In this document: positions 10,089 through 17,671 of the stretch, one piece after another | Layout of the letters: every line of letters starts with the position of its first letter | How positions within the stretch are numbered: the first letter of the stretch is position 1 | Assembly (NCBI RefSeq): GCF_000317105.1 | Contig: NC_019700.1 | Location: 1-64,000 of the forward strand | Reading direction: 5' to 3' | Origin: Oscillatoria acuminata PCC 6304 | GTDB taxonomy: Bacteria > Cyanobacteriota > Cyanobacteriia > Cyanobacteriales > Laspinemataceae | Length of the DNA stretch: 64,000 bases | Translations under genes and position numbers: made by a program | Notes under the pieces: generated by a model | Databases searched by the model: none | Told to the model about the DNA's origin: nothing | Seen by the model: the letters and a program-made list of their open reading frames with translations, nothing else

Positions 10089-11115
10089 AAAGTTGGGGTT
10101 TAATAAATATAGTGTTGTGGTTACAAATGGAGGCACATTTGAATCCAGGCAATCCGCTTAAGACGGGAGCATTGGCGCACAGCCTTTCAATTCAGTTTAA
10201 ACATTGTCCACCTTTTCTTAGGTCATAACATAATAATTGGCAATAAAGTTCAAAATCATGAAATCTTCATAATTAAATGAAGTGAAATTTCCTACCGGAT
10301 AATTCTCGATTTGGCGGATATTTTATCTACGATCCTTTAATAGAAAAAATGTGAAAAAGTTACGGTATCTACATTATTCCACATCAGACAGACAAAATTT
10401 ATTATTATGGTAGATACAGAGAAAAAGCGCTAGAAATTCCTGAAAAATAGGACATACAGCTCGTCTCACCCAAAAACTGTCCACTTCTTGCTACATTGGC
10501 CCACCGAAAATGGAATGGTGCTATTTGCAAATGGCTTCTTTTTTCCAGGCGATCAGTTACTCAGGAGCAAACGGATCGCTTGAGCGATGGGCAGTCCTTT
10601 GGTCCTGCTATCCCCTGAGCCTGAACGTACTCCTCTCAACCGAACTAAACTGCGCTCATCTCAGAACTGGCCCCGATCCCAAACAAAGTGGTCCTATTTC
10701 CCAGAGAAAAGAATAGCTTCTTCGTTCGGAGCAGGCGGTCAAGTAACACCGAACTGAACAGAAAAGAATGGCTCCGTCAGTTGAGGACATCGGTCAAGGA
10801 CCACCGAAGCGATCGCCAATCTGATATTTGAGCGGCGGGGGAGAAGATGGAGCGGGTTGAGGCGAGGCGATCGCTTCTGAACCCTGCTCAGAAATCCAGT
10901 TGGGGACAGCACCCCCCTAAAGGAGTCGCCTCACCCACGGGGTTAGAGCAGAGTCCAGAAGCGGTTTGTGCGGCTCACGGATTTTGTCGCTAAACCGACC
11001 ATCTAAGGGGAGAACTCCGAAGCCGAAACCCTTTCCCCGTAGAGCTAAGAAGCTCCGGGGAGGGTTTAGGTCACGCGGTACAAGCTGCTAAAACCTCCGT
11101 CATGGGCGATCGCAA
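10089..11115. other. Gene-free stretch with tandem repeat and hairpin
   Basis: No convincing gene. Two imperfect copies of a unit of about 57 bases lie at 10700-10755 and 10757-10812 (each ends CGGTCAAG-x-ACCACCGAA or similar). A strong hairpin at 11026-11067 pairs AAACCCT, CCCCG and GAGCT with their complements, with no T tract after it. Left edge of the plasmid-like block. Confidence 0.45.
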
Positions 11116-11575
11116 TTAAAGCCGATCGTCAAAGGGAATCGCCTCCCACTTACCTAAAAGGAAGGAGTGGAAGTGGTGAAGCTGAAATTCGGTGAATTGG
11201 GAAGTGTCTGCACTGCCGTAGGTGGCGATCGCCTCATCCGTGATTTCCTGCTCCGGGACATCGTTTCGGCTCAGATTGCGGATCAGCATTTTGATCTCGC
11301 CGATCAATGTGAATTTAGCCTCTGTTGGTGGTTCCGCATTCGCCTGGGGTGCGCTCTTGAATTGGTGGGGAGCCACTAAAATCGAGCGAGTGGTCGCACC
11401 CCGAACCCCCTTACCTTTCTTGACATACACAAGCAGATAACGTCCGGTTCCATATTTGGCCCCTAGGGGTAAAATCTCCCCTGCTATTTCCAGTGATGGA
11501 TCCGTTATCTCCACCAGGTCACCAACTCGGTAGGAGCGGATTGAGTCCTGATCATCGTGGATGGCGAAGCGCTTA
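11116..11575 (-). pseudogene. Relic of a second primase-helicase gene (C-terminal part)
   Basis: The minus-strand frame reads RFAIHDDQDSIRS then YRVGDLVEI and on to the stop at 11116. The first piece matches residues in the helicase core of the intact primase-helicase at 26443-29460, in the same frame. The rest has a KOW-like beta segment and a helical segment (LIRNLSRNDVPEQEITDEA) that resembles the primase tail (LIGQLEARGVSRKEIELTT), although in swapped order. No ATG is present; the only in-frame start is GTG 11514, which would give 132 residues. I read it as an internally deleted copy of a related gene. It could still be expressed from GTG 11514 as a small protein of unknown function. Confidence 0.45.
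11532..11575. repeat. 44-base segment identical, inverted, to part of the primase gene
   Basis: The plus-strand sequence here is the exact reverse complement of 28065-28108 inside the primase-helicase gene; identity ends at both sides. It lies 94 bases before parA. Any parA leader transcript that includes it would be perfectly complementary to primase mRNA. Confidence 0.85.
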
Positions 11576-11620
11576 AAGCATGATAGGTATTATTTTAATA
11601 GAAACCCTGTTACTTCTGAC

Positions 11621-11660
11621 CTTACAGACTTACAGACTCCGAAACTTACAGACTTACAGA
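11621..11660. repeat. Octamer array upstream of parA (probable parS/operator)
   Basis: CTTACAGA at 11621-11628, 11629-11636, 11645-11652 and 11653-11660: two tandem pairs with an 8-base gap, so all units are in one 8-base phase. Position just before parA is typical of the centromere-operator of type Ib partition cassettes, where an RHH protein binds tandem 7-8-base boxes. Confidence 0.75.
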
Positions 11661-11668
11661 GTAACCCA

Positions 11669-12295
11669 ATGAAAATCCTCGCAATTGCCAACAGCAAGGG
11701 CGGTGTAGGCAAAACCACGACCTCGGTTAACCTTGCCGCCATCCTCTCCGCTAAAAACCGAGTTCTGCTTGTCGATACCGATATCCAACAGTCTGCCTCC
11801 TGGTGGTGTTCTCAGGGAGAAATGCCGTTTGAGTTGGCGACGGAGACCGACCCGAAGCTGCTCAAGAAACTCCGGAACGCCCAGGACTACGACATCATCA
11901 TTGTTGATACCCCACCGGCGCTGCACTCGGATTCGTTGGCCGCCGTCTTGACCGTCTGCGACTATCTCATCCTGCCAACTAAACCCGCATCAATGGATTT
12001 GGTGGCATTGATTGAGACCGTCAAGGTGGCGATCTCCCCGGCGAAAATCAACTACCGCGTTCTGATAACCCAAGTGGACCCTCGGAGTTTGGGAGATGCT
12101 TTAGATGCTCAACAATCGTTGATGAATGGGGGCATCCCAGTGTTTAACGGATTTATTCGCGGGTATAAAGCACATGAGCGATCTCCTATTGAAGGAATCC
12201 CCATCACCTCCGCTAAGGGCCGCAATGCCAAAGAAGCCGCCAGCGATTACAAAAAAGTAGCCGATGAACTCCTGCGAGAGTGGGGTTCCAAATGA
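11669..12295 (+). CDS. parA: ParA-type partition ATPase (type Ib)
   Basis: 208 residues from ATG 11669, the size of type Ib ParA proteins without the N-terminal HTH. The deviant Walker A box is IANSKGGVGKTTTSVNLA at the N-terminus; the Walker A' segment is DYDIIIVDTPPAL; LITQVDPR follows. It is expected to bind ATP and nonspecific DNA and to move DNA-bound RHH partner complexes along the nucleoid. Upstream in-frame starts (11561) would read through the octamer array and are unlikely. It overlaps the next gene by ATGA (12292-12295), so the two are translationally coupled. Its last 38 codons are duplicated at 30059-30178. Confidence 0.92.
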   Translation: MKILAIANSKGGVGKTTTSVNLAAILSAKNRVLLVDTDIQQSASWWCSQGEMPFELATETDPKLLKKLRNAQDYDIIIVDTPPALHSDSLAAVLTVCDYLILPTKPASMDLVALIETVKVAISPAKINYRVLITQVDPRSLGDALDAQQSLMNGGIPVFNGFIRGYKAHERSPIEGIPITSAKGRNAKEAASDYKKVADELLREWGSK

Positions 12296-12747
12296 CCAAA
12301 CGGCGCAGGCTCTCTGATGTAGTGAACCAGGAATTAACCGAACCAGCACCGGCGGCAGAAATAGAACCGACGCCAGCGGTAGAACAACCAGAACCAACAC
12401 CGGCGGCAGAATCAGAAACCGTACCGGCCAAACAACCGGCAGAGGAACCAACACCGGCGGCGAAACAACCTACCCCCACCAAGTCCCAATCCACCTCTAA
12501 ATCTAAGACAACCCCCCATTATCTGACCCTTGTTCGCAAAGAGACCCGGTTGAAAGAGGAGCAGTTTGACGAACTCAGCAAACTTTCCAGGAAACTGAAC
12601 CGCCAGAGGAAAAGCACCGGCGATCGCATCACGGAGAACACCTTAATCCGGGTGGCTATTGATTTACTGCTGAGTCAGTCGGACAAATTGGAGGGAAAAA
12701 CTGAAAATGAACTGAGAGAATCGCTGAGTTTACCACCTGATGAATAA
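12292..12747 (+). CDS. ParG-like RHH centromere-binding protein, copy 1
   Basis: 151 residues from ATG 12292. The N-terminal half is a disordered Pro/Glu/Ala-rich tail with repeats of EPTPA. The C-terminal half (HYLTLVRKETRLKEEQFDEL...ITENTLIRVAIDLLL) reads as a ribbon-helix-helix dimerisation and DNA-binding domain. Mobile tail plus RHH is the ParG/Omega arrangement: the tail contacts ParA and the ribbon reads tandem boxes. Flanked on both sides by CTTACAGA arrays, which are its likely sites. A second, slightly different copy is at 30175-30597. The symbol is left empty because homology to ParG is inferred from architecture only. Confidence 0.75.
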   Translation: MTKRRRLSDVVNQELTEPAPAAEIEPTPAVEQPEPTPAAESETVPAKQPAEEPTPAAKQPTPTKSQSTSKSKTTPHYLTLVRKETRLKEEQFDELSKLSRKLNRQRKSTGDRITENTLIRVAIDLLLSQSDKLEGKTENELRESLSLPPDE

Positions 12748-12792
12748 CTCGAAAACGCTTGTCCTGAATCAATAAATACGCTGACTCTGGAA

Positions 12793-12832
12793 CTTACAGA
12801 CTTACAGACTTACAGAGTCAAGAACTTACAGG
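12793..12832. repeat. Octamer array downstream of parG copy 1
   Basis: CTTACAGA at 12793, 12801 and 12809 in tandem, then CTTACAGG at 12825 in the same 8-base phase. Probable extra centromere boxes. Confidence 0.7.
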
Positions 12833-12880
12833 CTTAGGGGGGTGACAAAATTAGGATGTCCATCAGCCACGCGACCCTAG

Positions 12881-13330
12881 TAATTTAGCGCCCGATATCC
12901 GATATGCCAAAAAGCAGCTTTAGCGAATCATGCAGGGAGAAATTGCAGACCCCGAGGCTGCAAGCGTTGCGTTGCAAGCGGTTGAGGCTTTCTTGAAGCT
13001 GTTGGAATTCGACCTAGATGCCCGTAGGCCCGTAGCGGTTGCGTGTCGATTCCATCGCGACAATTAACCGACACCAGAAGGGGTGGGGTGATGGGCTTCT
13101 GAGAATTTGGATTGGCTGAAGATTCAGGAGGCGATTGCCTGCCGGGATGGACTCTTTAAAAGCTTTTTTGATACTGGCTTCAATTTCAAAGGTCTGTGCC
13201 TCTTGAGAGTTAATCCCTCCAGGGCAACCAAAGCGGTGGAACACAGCAATCCAACTACAGCGGAAACTGTCATTCCCAACGAAACTGAGAGGCTTTCAAT
13301 AAGGAGGAGTTAGGAACCCCTCTTTTATTG
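12881..13330. other. Gene-free stretch
   Basis: Only a weak 45-codon plus-strand frame (12930-13067, MQGEIADPEAASVALQ...) is visible, without a good ribosome site. No other structure seen. Homology to the right repeat copy stops near 12880. Confidence 0.4.
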
Positions 13331-13672
13331 TTATTTTATAGGAGAAATTCTGAAAATTATTCCATGCTTGCAGGGTTTCAATGTCTTGACAAAATAGTCG
13401 CCGTTAACTTCCACAATTTCCGGCACTAGGCTGGACTCATCTTCTATTTCAAAACTCATTGAAAAGTCATGACTGTTCCATGCGGTATTGCCTTCAATAG
13501 CTCCATCTAAAGCGCTTTTTATTGCGGCAGGATGGGGAGAATCATAAATTGACTGAAGGATGCAAAGGCGTTCGATTTGGTCCTCGTCTTTCCCCTCAAA
13601 AATCAAGACATTACCTTGATAACCCTGGAAACGATCTCCAGCTTGCTTCACTTCCCAATCTTCAAAAATCAT
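13331..13672 (-). CDS. Small hypothetical protein
   Basis: 113 residues. ATG 13672 is preceded by a good ribosome site (TTGGAGGAAAACTC). The sequence begins MIFEDWEVKQAGDRFQGYQG and has no motif I recognise; mixed alpha/beta and acidic. It is the last gene of a three-gene minus-strand run beginning with the RHH gene at 14285, so it probably belongs to the plasmid-like block's accessory set. Confidence 0.6.
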   Translation of the reverse strand: MIFEDWEVKQAGDRFQGYQGNVLIFEGKDEDQIERLCILQSIYDSPHPAAIKSALDGAIEGNTAWNSHDFSMSFEIEDESSLVPEIVEVNGDYFVKTLKPCKHGIIFRISPIK

Positions 13673-13701
13673 GAGTTTTCCTCCAATTTAAAAAACGTTC
13701 A

Positions 13702-13995
13702 TTAATCGCCCCAAGGGATATATTTTGGGATGATTGCATCGTCATCGCCTTCCCACGTCCATGCGATGCCGTCAGGGTCGAGGGATTGGGTCCGGGTTGA
13801 GAAATATTCCCTCCCCTTTTTTCTCCATTTGGTGAAATTGTAACCACCCACCCCGAGACGTGCCGCTAGTTGCAATCCCGTTAGGCCAGGTATCGGGTCT
13901 GGGTCAGGAGTGGCGATCACTTCTGAATTTGGTTCGGGAGAGGCGATCAGTTTTGGGTCTGGGGTGGCGATCGCATCTTGGACTAGGCCGCGCAC
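13702..13995 (-). CDS. Small HTH-type protein with a WEGDD tail
   Basis: 97 residues from GTG 13995. An N-terminal Pro/Asp-rich segment (TPDPKLIASPEPNSE) is followed by LTGLQLAARLGVGGYNFTKW, which reads as a helix-turn-helix, then FSTRTQSLDPDGIAWTWEG. The same LT-x2-LA-x-RL-x-V ... DP-x-I-x-W pattern forms the C-terminal module of the protein at 33384-33884. It overlaps the end of the RHH gene by 13 bases, so it is coupled to it. Likely DNA-binding; target unknown. Confidence 0.6.
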   Translation of the reverse strand: MRGLVQDAIATPDPKLIASPEPNSEVIATPDPDPIPGLTGLQLAARLGVGGYNFTKWRKKGREYFSTRTQSLDPDGIAWTWEGDDDAIIPKYIPWGD

Positions 13996-14285
13996 TTCCC
14001 CATTATTTCTTCCTTAAAGTTGTCTAGCTCTGCGTCTAGCAGTTCCCTAAGTTCATCGCGCATCAGCATTTTGATATCTGGTAGGTCCTGGGGTTGTTTC
14101 AGTAGAAGGTCAGGGCGATCGCAGATGATCGACGCAGCCCTGAGAAACAACTCGGATCGAGATATACCCACCGAGTCGGCAGTTGAGTCAATCCGTTCTA
14201 ATAATTCCCCATCAATCCTGAAATTAACCTGCTGCCTGCCGCTAGGCGTTGAGGCGCGATCGCTAGGGTCTTTTTTGGTTGGCAT
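13983..14285 (-). CDS. Ribbon-helix-helix DNA-binding protein
   Basis: 100 residues. The core QQVNFRIDGELLERIDSTAD...ISRSELFLRAASII has the beta strand, two helices and spacing of an RHH (Arc/CopG-type) repressor; the tail is a charged helix. It is divergent from the serine recombinase gene. The shared promoter region has two 19-base near-identical inverted sites (14294-14312 and 14405-14423), the probable operators. It is likely to repress both itself and the recombinase. Confidence 0.75.
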   Translation of the reverse strand: MPTKKDPSDRASTPSGRQQVNFRIDGELLERIDSTADSVGISRSELFLRAASIICDRPDLLLKQPQDLPDIKMLMRDELRELLDAELDNFKEEIMGKCAA

Positions 14286-14293
14286 GATGTTAC

Positions 14294-14423
14294 TGTCTAG
14301 TGAATGTCTAGCCTAAGTCTATCACCCTTGGATATTGCTAGGCTGTAACATTCATTGTGGCAATCCCCACACCGCTAAAACTCATGCTTTTTGTCTATCA
14401 AATTGCTAGACAATCACTAGACA
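14294..14423. promoter_or_regulatory. Paired inverted operators in the RHH/recombinase divergent promoter
   Basis: TGTCTAGTGAATGTCTAGC at 14294-14312 and, on the other strand, TGTCTAGTGATTGTCTAGC at 14405-14423; 18 of 19 bases agree. Each holds two TGTCTAG boxes 11 bases apart. The same GTCTAGTGA core is repeated in tandem before the actin gene (23701-23732). Confidence 0.75.
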
Positions 14424-14455
14424 ATAGTGGGATAATTGGACATAAGGGAGGGGAG

Positions 14456-15271
14456 ATGTCCAAAGCTCACCCTAAAAAACGAGAGGGACCCACCGATGGC
14501 AGTCGGCAGGTCCCTAGTAAAAATCAAAATGGTACTTTCATTATGGCATCATCCAAAGGTTTCTCGAATAAAGCTGTTTTGTATCTAAGGGTCTCAACCG
14601 ACGAGCAAGCTCGGGAGGGTGTCAGCTTGGATGCCCAAAAATCTAAACTCCTCTCTTATTGTGCCGATCGCCACTTAGAGGTTGTAGAGGTAATCGTTGA
14701 CGATGGGGTGAGCGGTGGAAAATACCTGAGTCAGCGTCCTGGGGGTCAACGTCTTATCGAATTGGTCCGATCCAAAAAGGTGCATCACGTCGTTTCAGCT
14801 AAACTCGATCGCCTATTCAGGAATTCAGCCGATGCCCTGTGGACAATTGAAGGGTGGGATAATACCGGCGTCAGCACTCATCTGTTAGATGTCAATGGGA
14901 TGGGGTTGGACACTTCTAGCCCTATGGGTAAGTTAATCTTGACCATGATGGCGGGCTTCGCTCAATTGGAACGCTCACTCATCAAAGAGAGAACCAAGAC
15001 CGCCATGCAGCATAAGAAATCCACCAAAAAGAAATATTGCCGTGAGGTGTACGGCTATGATGTCACTGAGTCTGGGGATATGGTGGAGAATCCTGAAGAA
15101 CAGGAGGCGATCGGCTTGATTAAGGCATTGAGGAAAGCTGGGAAGTCTCTTCGGGCGATCGCAACTCACCTCACCGAATTAGGGGTCAAGACTAAGCGCG
15201 GCGGGGGGAAATGGGTTCATACCACTGTTGCATCTATCCTCAAAAATGACCTTAACGTACAACTCGCCTAA
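14456..15271 (+). CDS. Serine recombinase (resolvase/invertase family)
   Basis: 271 residues from ATG 14456, which follows AAGGGAGGGGAG. The catalytic domain shows VLYLRVSTDEQAREGVSLDAQ with the nucleophile serine in RVSTDEQ, then KLDRLFRNSADAL and the helix that ends in QLERSLIKERTK. A compact Recombinase-type DNA-binding segment follows (YGYDV...LRAIATHLTELGVKTKRGG...ASIL), with no long zinc-ribbon domain, so this is a medium-size member. It probably integrates, excises or resolves the plasmid-like block. The first 30 residues contain a strong RNA hairpin (AGGGACC...GGTCCCT, 14484-14517); a start at 14543 (MASSKGFSNK) is the alternative. Confidence 0.88.
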   Translation: MSKAHPKKREGPTDGSRQVPSKNQNGTFIMASSKGFSNKAVLYLRVSTDEQAREGVSLDAQKSKLLSYCADRHLEVVEVIVDDGVSGGKYLSQRPGGQRLIELVRSKKVHHVVSAKLDRLFRNSADALWTIEGWDNTGVSTHLLDVNGMGLDTSSPMGKLILTMMAGFAQLERSLIKERTKTAMQHKKSTKKKYCREVYGYDVTESGDMVENPEEQEAIGLIKALRKAGKSLRAIATHLTELGVKTKRGGGKWVHTTVASILKNDLNVQLA

Positions 15272-15274
15272 CCT

Positions 15275-15511
15275 ATGCCAGAACTAACAGAACAAGAGAG
15301 TGCAATTATCCAAGCGCTTGCTGTCCATCCCAGACTACCACGAACAATCATCAGGGCCATTGAGGAAAAATACCCGGTAGTGTTGGACCCTGCCGATGTT
15401 GCGATCGCACTGCAATCCCTAGAATCCAAGGGGATAATCCACCGCCACTGCACAATCAAGGGGAGAATCACCGACGCTTACGAGCTACCCCAAAATACCC
15501 CCTCAGAATAG
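15275..15511 (+). CDS. Small winged-helix-like protein
   Basis: 78 residues, starting 3 bases after the recombinase stop, so probably cotranslated. ESAIIQALAVHPRLPRTII...ALQSLESKGIIHRHCT has the pattern of a small winged helix (helix-turn-helix then a beta wing). It may be a recombination directionality or control factor; this is inference from position and size. Confidence 0.6.
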   Translation: MPELTEQESAIIQALAVHPRLPRTIIRAIEEKYPVVLDPADVAIALQSLESKGIIHRHCTIKGRITDAYELPQNTPSE

Positions 15512-15551
15512 GGGTTAAAACGAACAAAACATCACCCGCGCTTGTATTCTT

Positions 15552-17228
15552 TACGTTAGGGCTTGCTGAAAAACAGCCAAACCCTTATGGGAAAACACTT
15601 TAAGAAGTCGGACCAGGACACAAAAGACACGAAAAAGGGGTAAAATGGGAAATTGTTGTGCATCGGTGAAGCGAAAATGTATCGAAAATCACAAAACACC
15701 CTGGGGCCAGAAGGAGCCTTTGAACTTCCCTTTGAGGGCCAGCTGTGTGAAGACAATCGTTGGATAGTTCTGTCGAAGCTAATTCCGTGGTCCGAATTTG
15801 AGGCAGAATATGCCCAGAATTTCTCAGAAGACATGGGGGCACCAGCCAAATCTTTTAGGATGGCACTGGCTGCTTTAATTATCAAAGAAAAATTGAGGAT
15901 TAGTGACCGAGAAACTGTTGAACAAATCCAGGAAAACCCGTATTTACAGTATTTTATTGGAAGAAACAGTTATCAAAACGAAGCGCCCTTTGACCCTTCA
16001 ATGATGGTTCATTTTCGGCAAAGAATTAGTTCGGATATGCTTCAAAAAATCAATCGCAGAATTGTCCAAACAAGTCTAGGATTCAATCCGGAGGAACCCA
16101 GCACAAAAAAGTTAGAAGAAGCCGAAAAACCGCCAGGAAATAGAGGCCGGCTATTAATGGATGCAACAGTTGCCCCTGCCGATATCAAATACCCCACGGA
16201 TGTGGAACTGTTAAATCAAGCTAGAAAAACTACCGAACTGATCATAGACCTCTTATATAAGTCCCTGAAGGATAACCTAGACAAAAAACCGAGAACTTAC
16301 AGAAAAAATGCTAGAAAAGATTATTTAAATTTTGCCAAAAAGAGGAAGTCCTCTGGAAAACAAAGGAAAGAAGCCGTTAAAAAACAACTGCAATATATCA
16401 AACGGAATCTGGGACATATTGACAAGTTAATTGAGCAAGGAGCCAGCCTGGAACTCTTAAGCAGAAGGCAATACAGGAATTTATTAGTCTCCGCCGAAAT
16501 TTATCGTCAACAGGATTTGATGTGGTCAAATAATCAAAAAAGAATCGACAATCGGATTGTCAGTTTAACACAACCTCATGTCCGTCCAATCGTCCGAGGT
16601 AAAGCAGGAAGTCCTACAGAATTCGGAGCGAAGTTATCAGTTAGTTGTGTAGAAGGATATGTATTGCTCGAAAAAATTAGTTGGGAAAGTTATAATGAAA
16701 GTGGAGATTTTATTAGTCAAGTAGAGGCGTACAAAGAATTGACGGGATTTTACCCGGAATCGGTTCACGCCGATAAAATTTATCGCACCCGAGTCAATAG
16801 AGCTTGGTGTAAAGAAAGAGGAATTAGACTCAGCGGTCCTCCATTAGGGAGACCGCGAACCCAAGTTAGCCTTCAAGATAAAAAACAAGCACTAGAAGAC
16901 GAGCGTATTCGCAACGAAATTGAAGGAAAATTTGGACAGGGTAAAAGAAGATTCAGTCTGAATCGAGTCATGTCTAAACTATCTAAGACTTCGGAAACCT
17001 CTATTAATCTTACGTTTTTAGTGCTTAACTTGGTGAAACTGCTGAGGCAGTTTTACTGTCTTTTTTTGTGTCAATTTTTCCAAACTCTTATAATTTTATG
17101 CCGAAGCATTAATTTTAGCTATGAATTGAAGAATCGAAGTAAAGCCATGTTTATTGGTGCAGTCAGAGGGGCCTCTTGTTCATTTACCCCCCCTGCTTTT
17201 TATAACTTTTTCAGCAAACCCTACGTTA
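15552..17228. mobile_element. Insertion sequence, IS5/IS1182-like, with 7-base target duplication
   Basis: Terminal inverted repeats GGGCTTGCTGAAAAA (15559-15573) and its near complement TTTTTCAGCAAACCC (17207-17221; 14 of 15 pair) bound an element of 1663 bases. TACGTTA is present on both sides (15552-15558 and 17222-17228), a clean target-site duplication, so insertion is fairly recent. It carries one transposase gene. Confidence 0.88.
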
Positions 17229-17242
17229 GGGGCGAATTATAG
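15677..17242 (+). CDS. IS5/IS1182-type transposase
   Basis: 521 residues from ATG 15677. The N-terminal part has the DUF772-type region (AKSFRMALAALIIKEKLRISDRET, then DPSMMVHFRQRI), the middle DATVAPADIKYPTD carries the first catalytic Asp, and GKAGSPTEFGAKLSVS, HADKIYRTRVNRAW and RNEIEGKFGQGKRRF carry the later DDE region. The frame does not stop inside the element: it runs through the right inverted repeat and target duplication to TAG at 17240, so the last seven or so residues come from host DNA. The alternative upstream start (15653) is less likely. Confidence 0.85.
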   Translation: MYRKSQNTLGPEGAFELPFEGQLCEDNRWIVLSKLIPWSEFEAEYAQNFSEDMGAPAKSFRMALAALIIKEKLRISDRETVEQIQENPYLQYFIGRNSYQNEAPFDPSMMVHFRQRISSDMLQKINRRIVQTSLGFNPEEPSTKKLEEAEKPPGNRGRLLMDATVAPADIKYPTDVELLNQARKTTELIIDLLYKSLKDNLDKKPRTYRKNARKDYLNFAKKRKSSGKQRKEAVKKQLQYIKRNLGHIDKLIEQGASLELLSRRQYRNLLVSAEIYRQQDLMWSNNQKRIDNRIVSLTQPHVRPIVRGKAGSPTEFGAKLSVSCVEGYVLLEKISWESYNESGDFISQVEAYKELTGFYPESVHADKIYRTRVNRAWCKERGIRLSGPPLGRPRTQVSLQDKKQALEDERIRNEIEGKFGQGKRRFSLNRVMSKLSKTSETSINLTFLVLNLVKLLRQFYCLFLCQFFQTLIILCRSINFSYELKNRSKAMFIGAVRGASCSFTPPAFYNFFSKPYVRGEL

Positions 17243-17319
17243 GAATATCCCACCAATTGCCACTAAATCGACTTTTAAGCCCGTTTACCTCCTTGGGGGT
17301 GGTATTGGTGGGATATTCC
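17242..17319. repeat. Perfect 16-base inverted repeat with 46-base loop
   Basis: GGAATATCCCACCAAT at 17242-17257 and its exact complement at 17304-17319. It lies just right of the insertion sequence, downstream of the recombinase genes before the IS came in. Possible recombinase site, replication structure or terminator-like cruciform. Confidence 0.75.
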
Positions 17320-17361
17320 CGTGATGGGTGACGGTAACCCGAGGGGTAAACTAACCCACAA

Positions 17362-17397
17362 AAAAGACCGACAGGGGTTTACTCCTGTCGGTCTTTT
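17362..17397. terminator. Bidirectional intrinsic terminator
   Basis: AAAAGACCGACAGG, loop of 8, CCTGTCGGTCTTTT: a perfect 14-base stem with A and T tracts on the two sides. It separates the rightward recombinase/IS transcription from the leftward operon ending at 17472. Confidence 0.85.
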
Positions 17398-17471
17398 ACT
17401 GTTTGAAATTTTGGAAAACTTCAGGGAGTAAACCCATTATTACTGGTTGGACTCCCAGATAATTAATGCAG

Positions 17472-17666
17472 TCAAAGCGCCTTAACAAAATCATTTGGCA
17501 TTGCGACGGTGATGGTGGCGCGCCCTGCCTTGAATATTTCCCCTTCCTTTGCCCTGATAAATTCCACTTCGATTATCTGCCAATCCTCCCAGAAGTCTAG
17601 GCCATACCTGAGAGCATTGCCCTGAAACAAAGGATTAGAGCGCCATTGTGTTGATTGATTGTGCAT
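17472..17666 (-). CDS. Small hypothetical protein, last gene of the actin-ATPase operon
   Basis: 64 residues, MHNQSTQWRSNPLFQGNALR onwards. Starts 5 bases after the hydrolase stop on the same strand, so it is probably cotranscribed. No signal or known domain seen. Confidence 0.55.
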   Translation of the reverse strand: MHNQSTQWRSNPLFQGNALRYGLDFWEDWQIIEVEFIRAKEGEIFKAGRATITVAMPNDFVKAL

Positions 17667-17671
17667 TCTGA

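Larger units (their letters stand above)
12178..12880. repeat. Long direct repeat, left copy
   Basis: From GCGATCTCCTAT in parA, through the whole parG-like gene and its octamer array, to CAGCCACGCGACCCTA. The right copy is at 30060-30770 in the same orientation. The two differ by point changes and small indels, so they are not very recent. Confidence 0.85.

Noticed and set aside
10510-10716. Plus-strand frame of 68 codons left of the block
   Set aside because: No ribosome site, no family look, and it covers part of the tandem repeat.
11621-12832. Octamer arrays as a CRISPR array
   Set aside because: Units are 8 bases and directly adjoining; no spacers and no cas genes.
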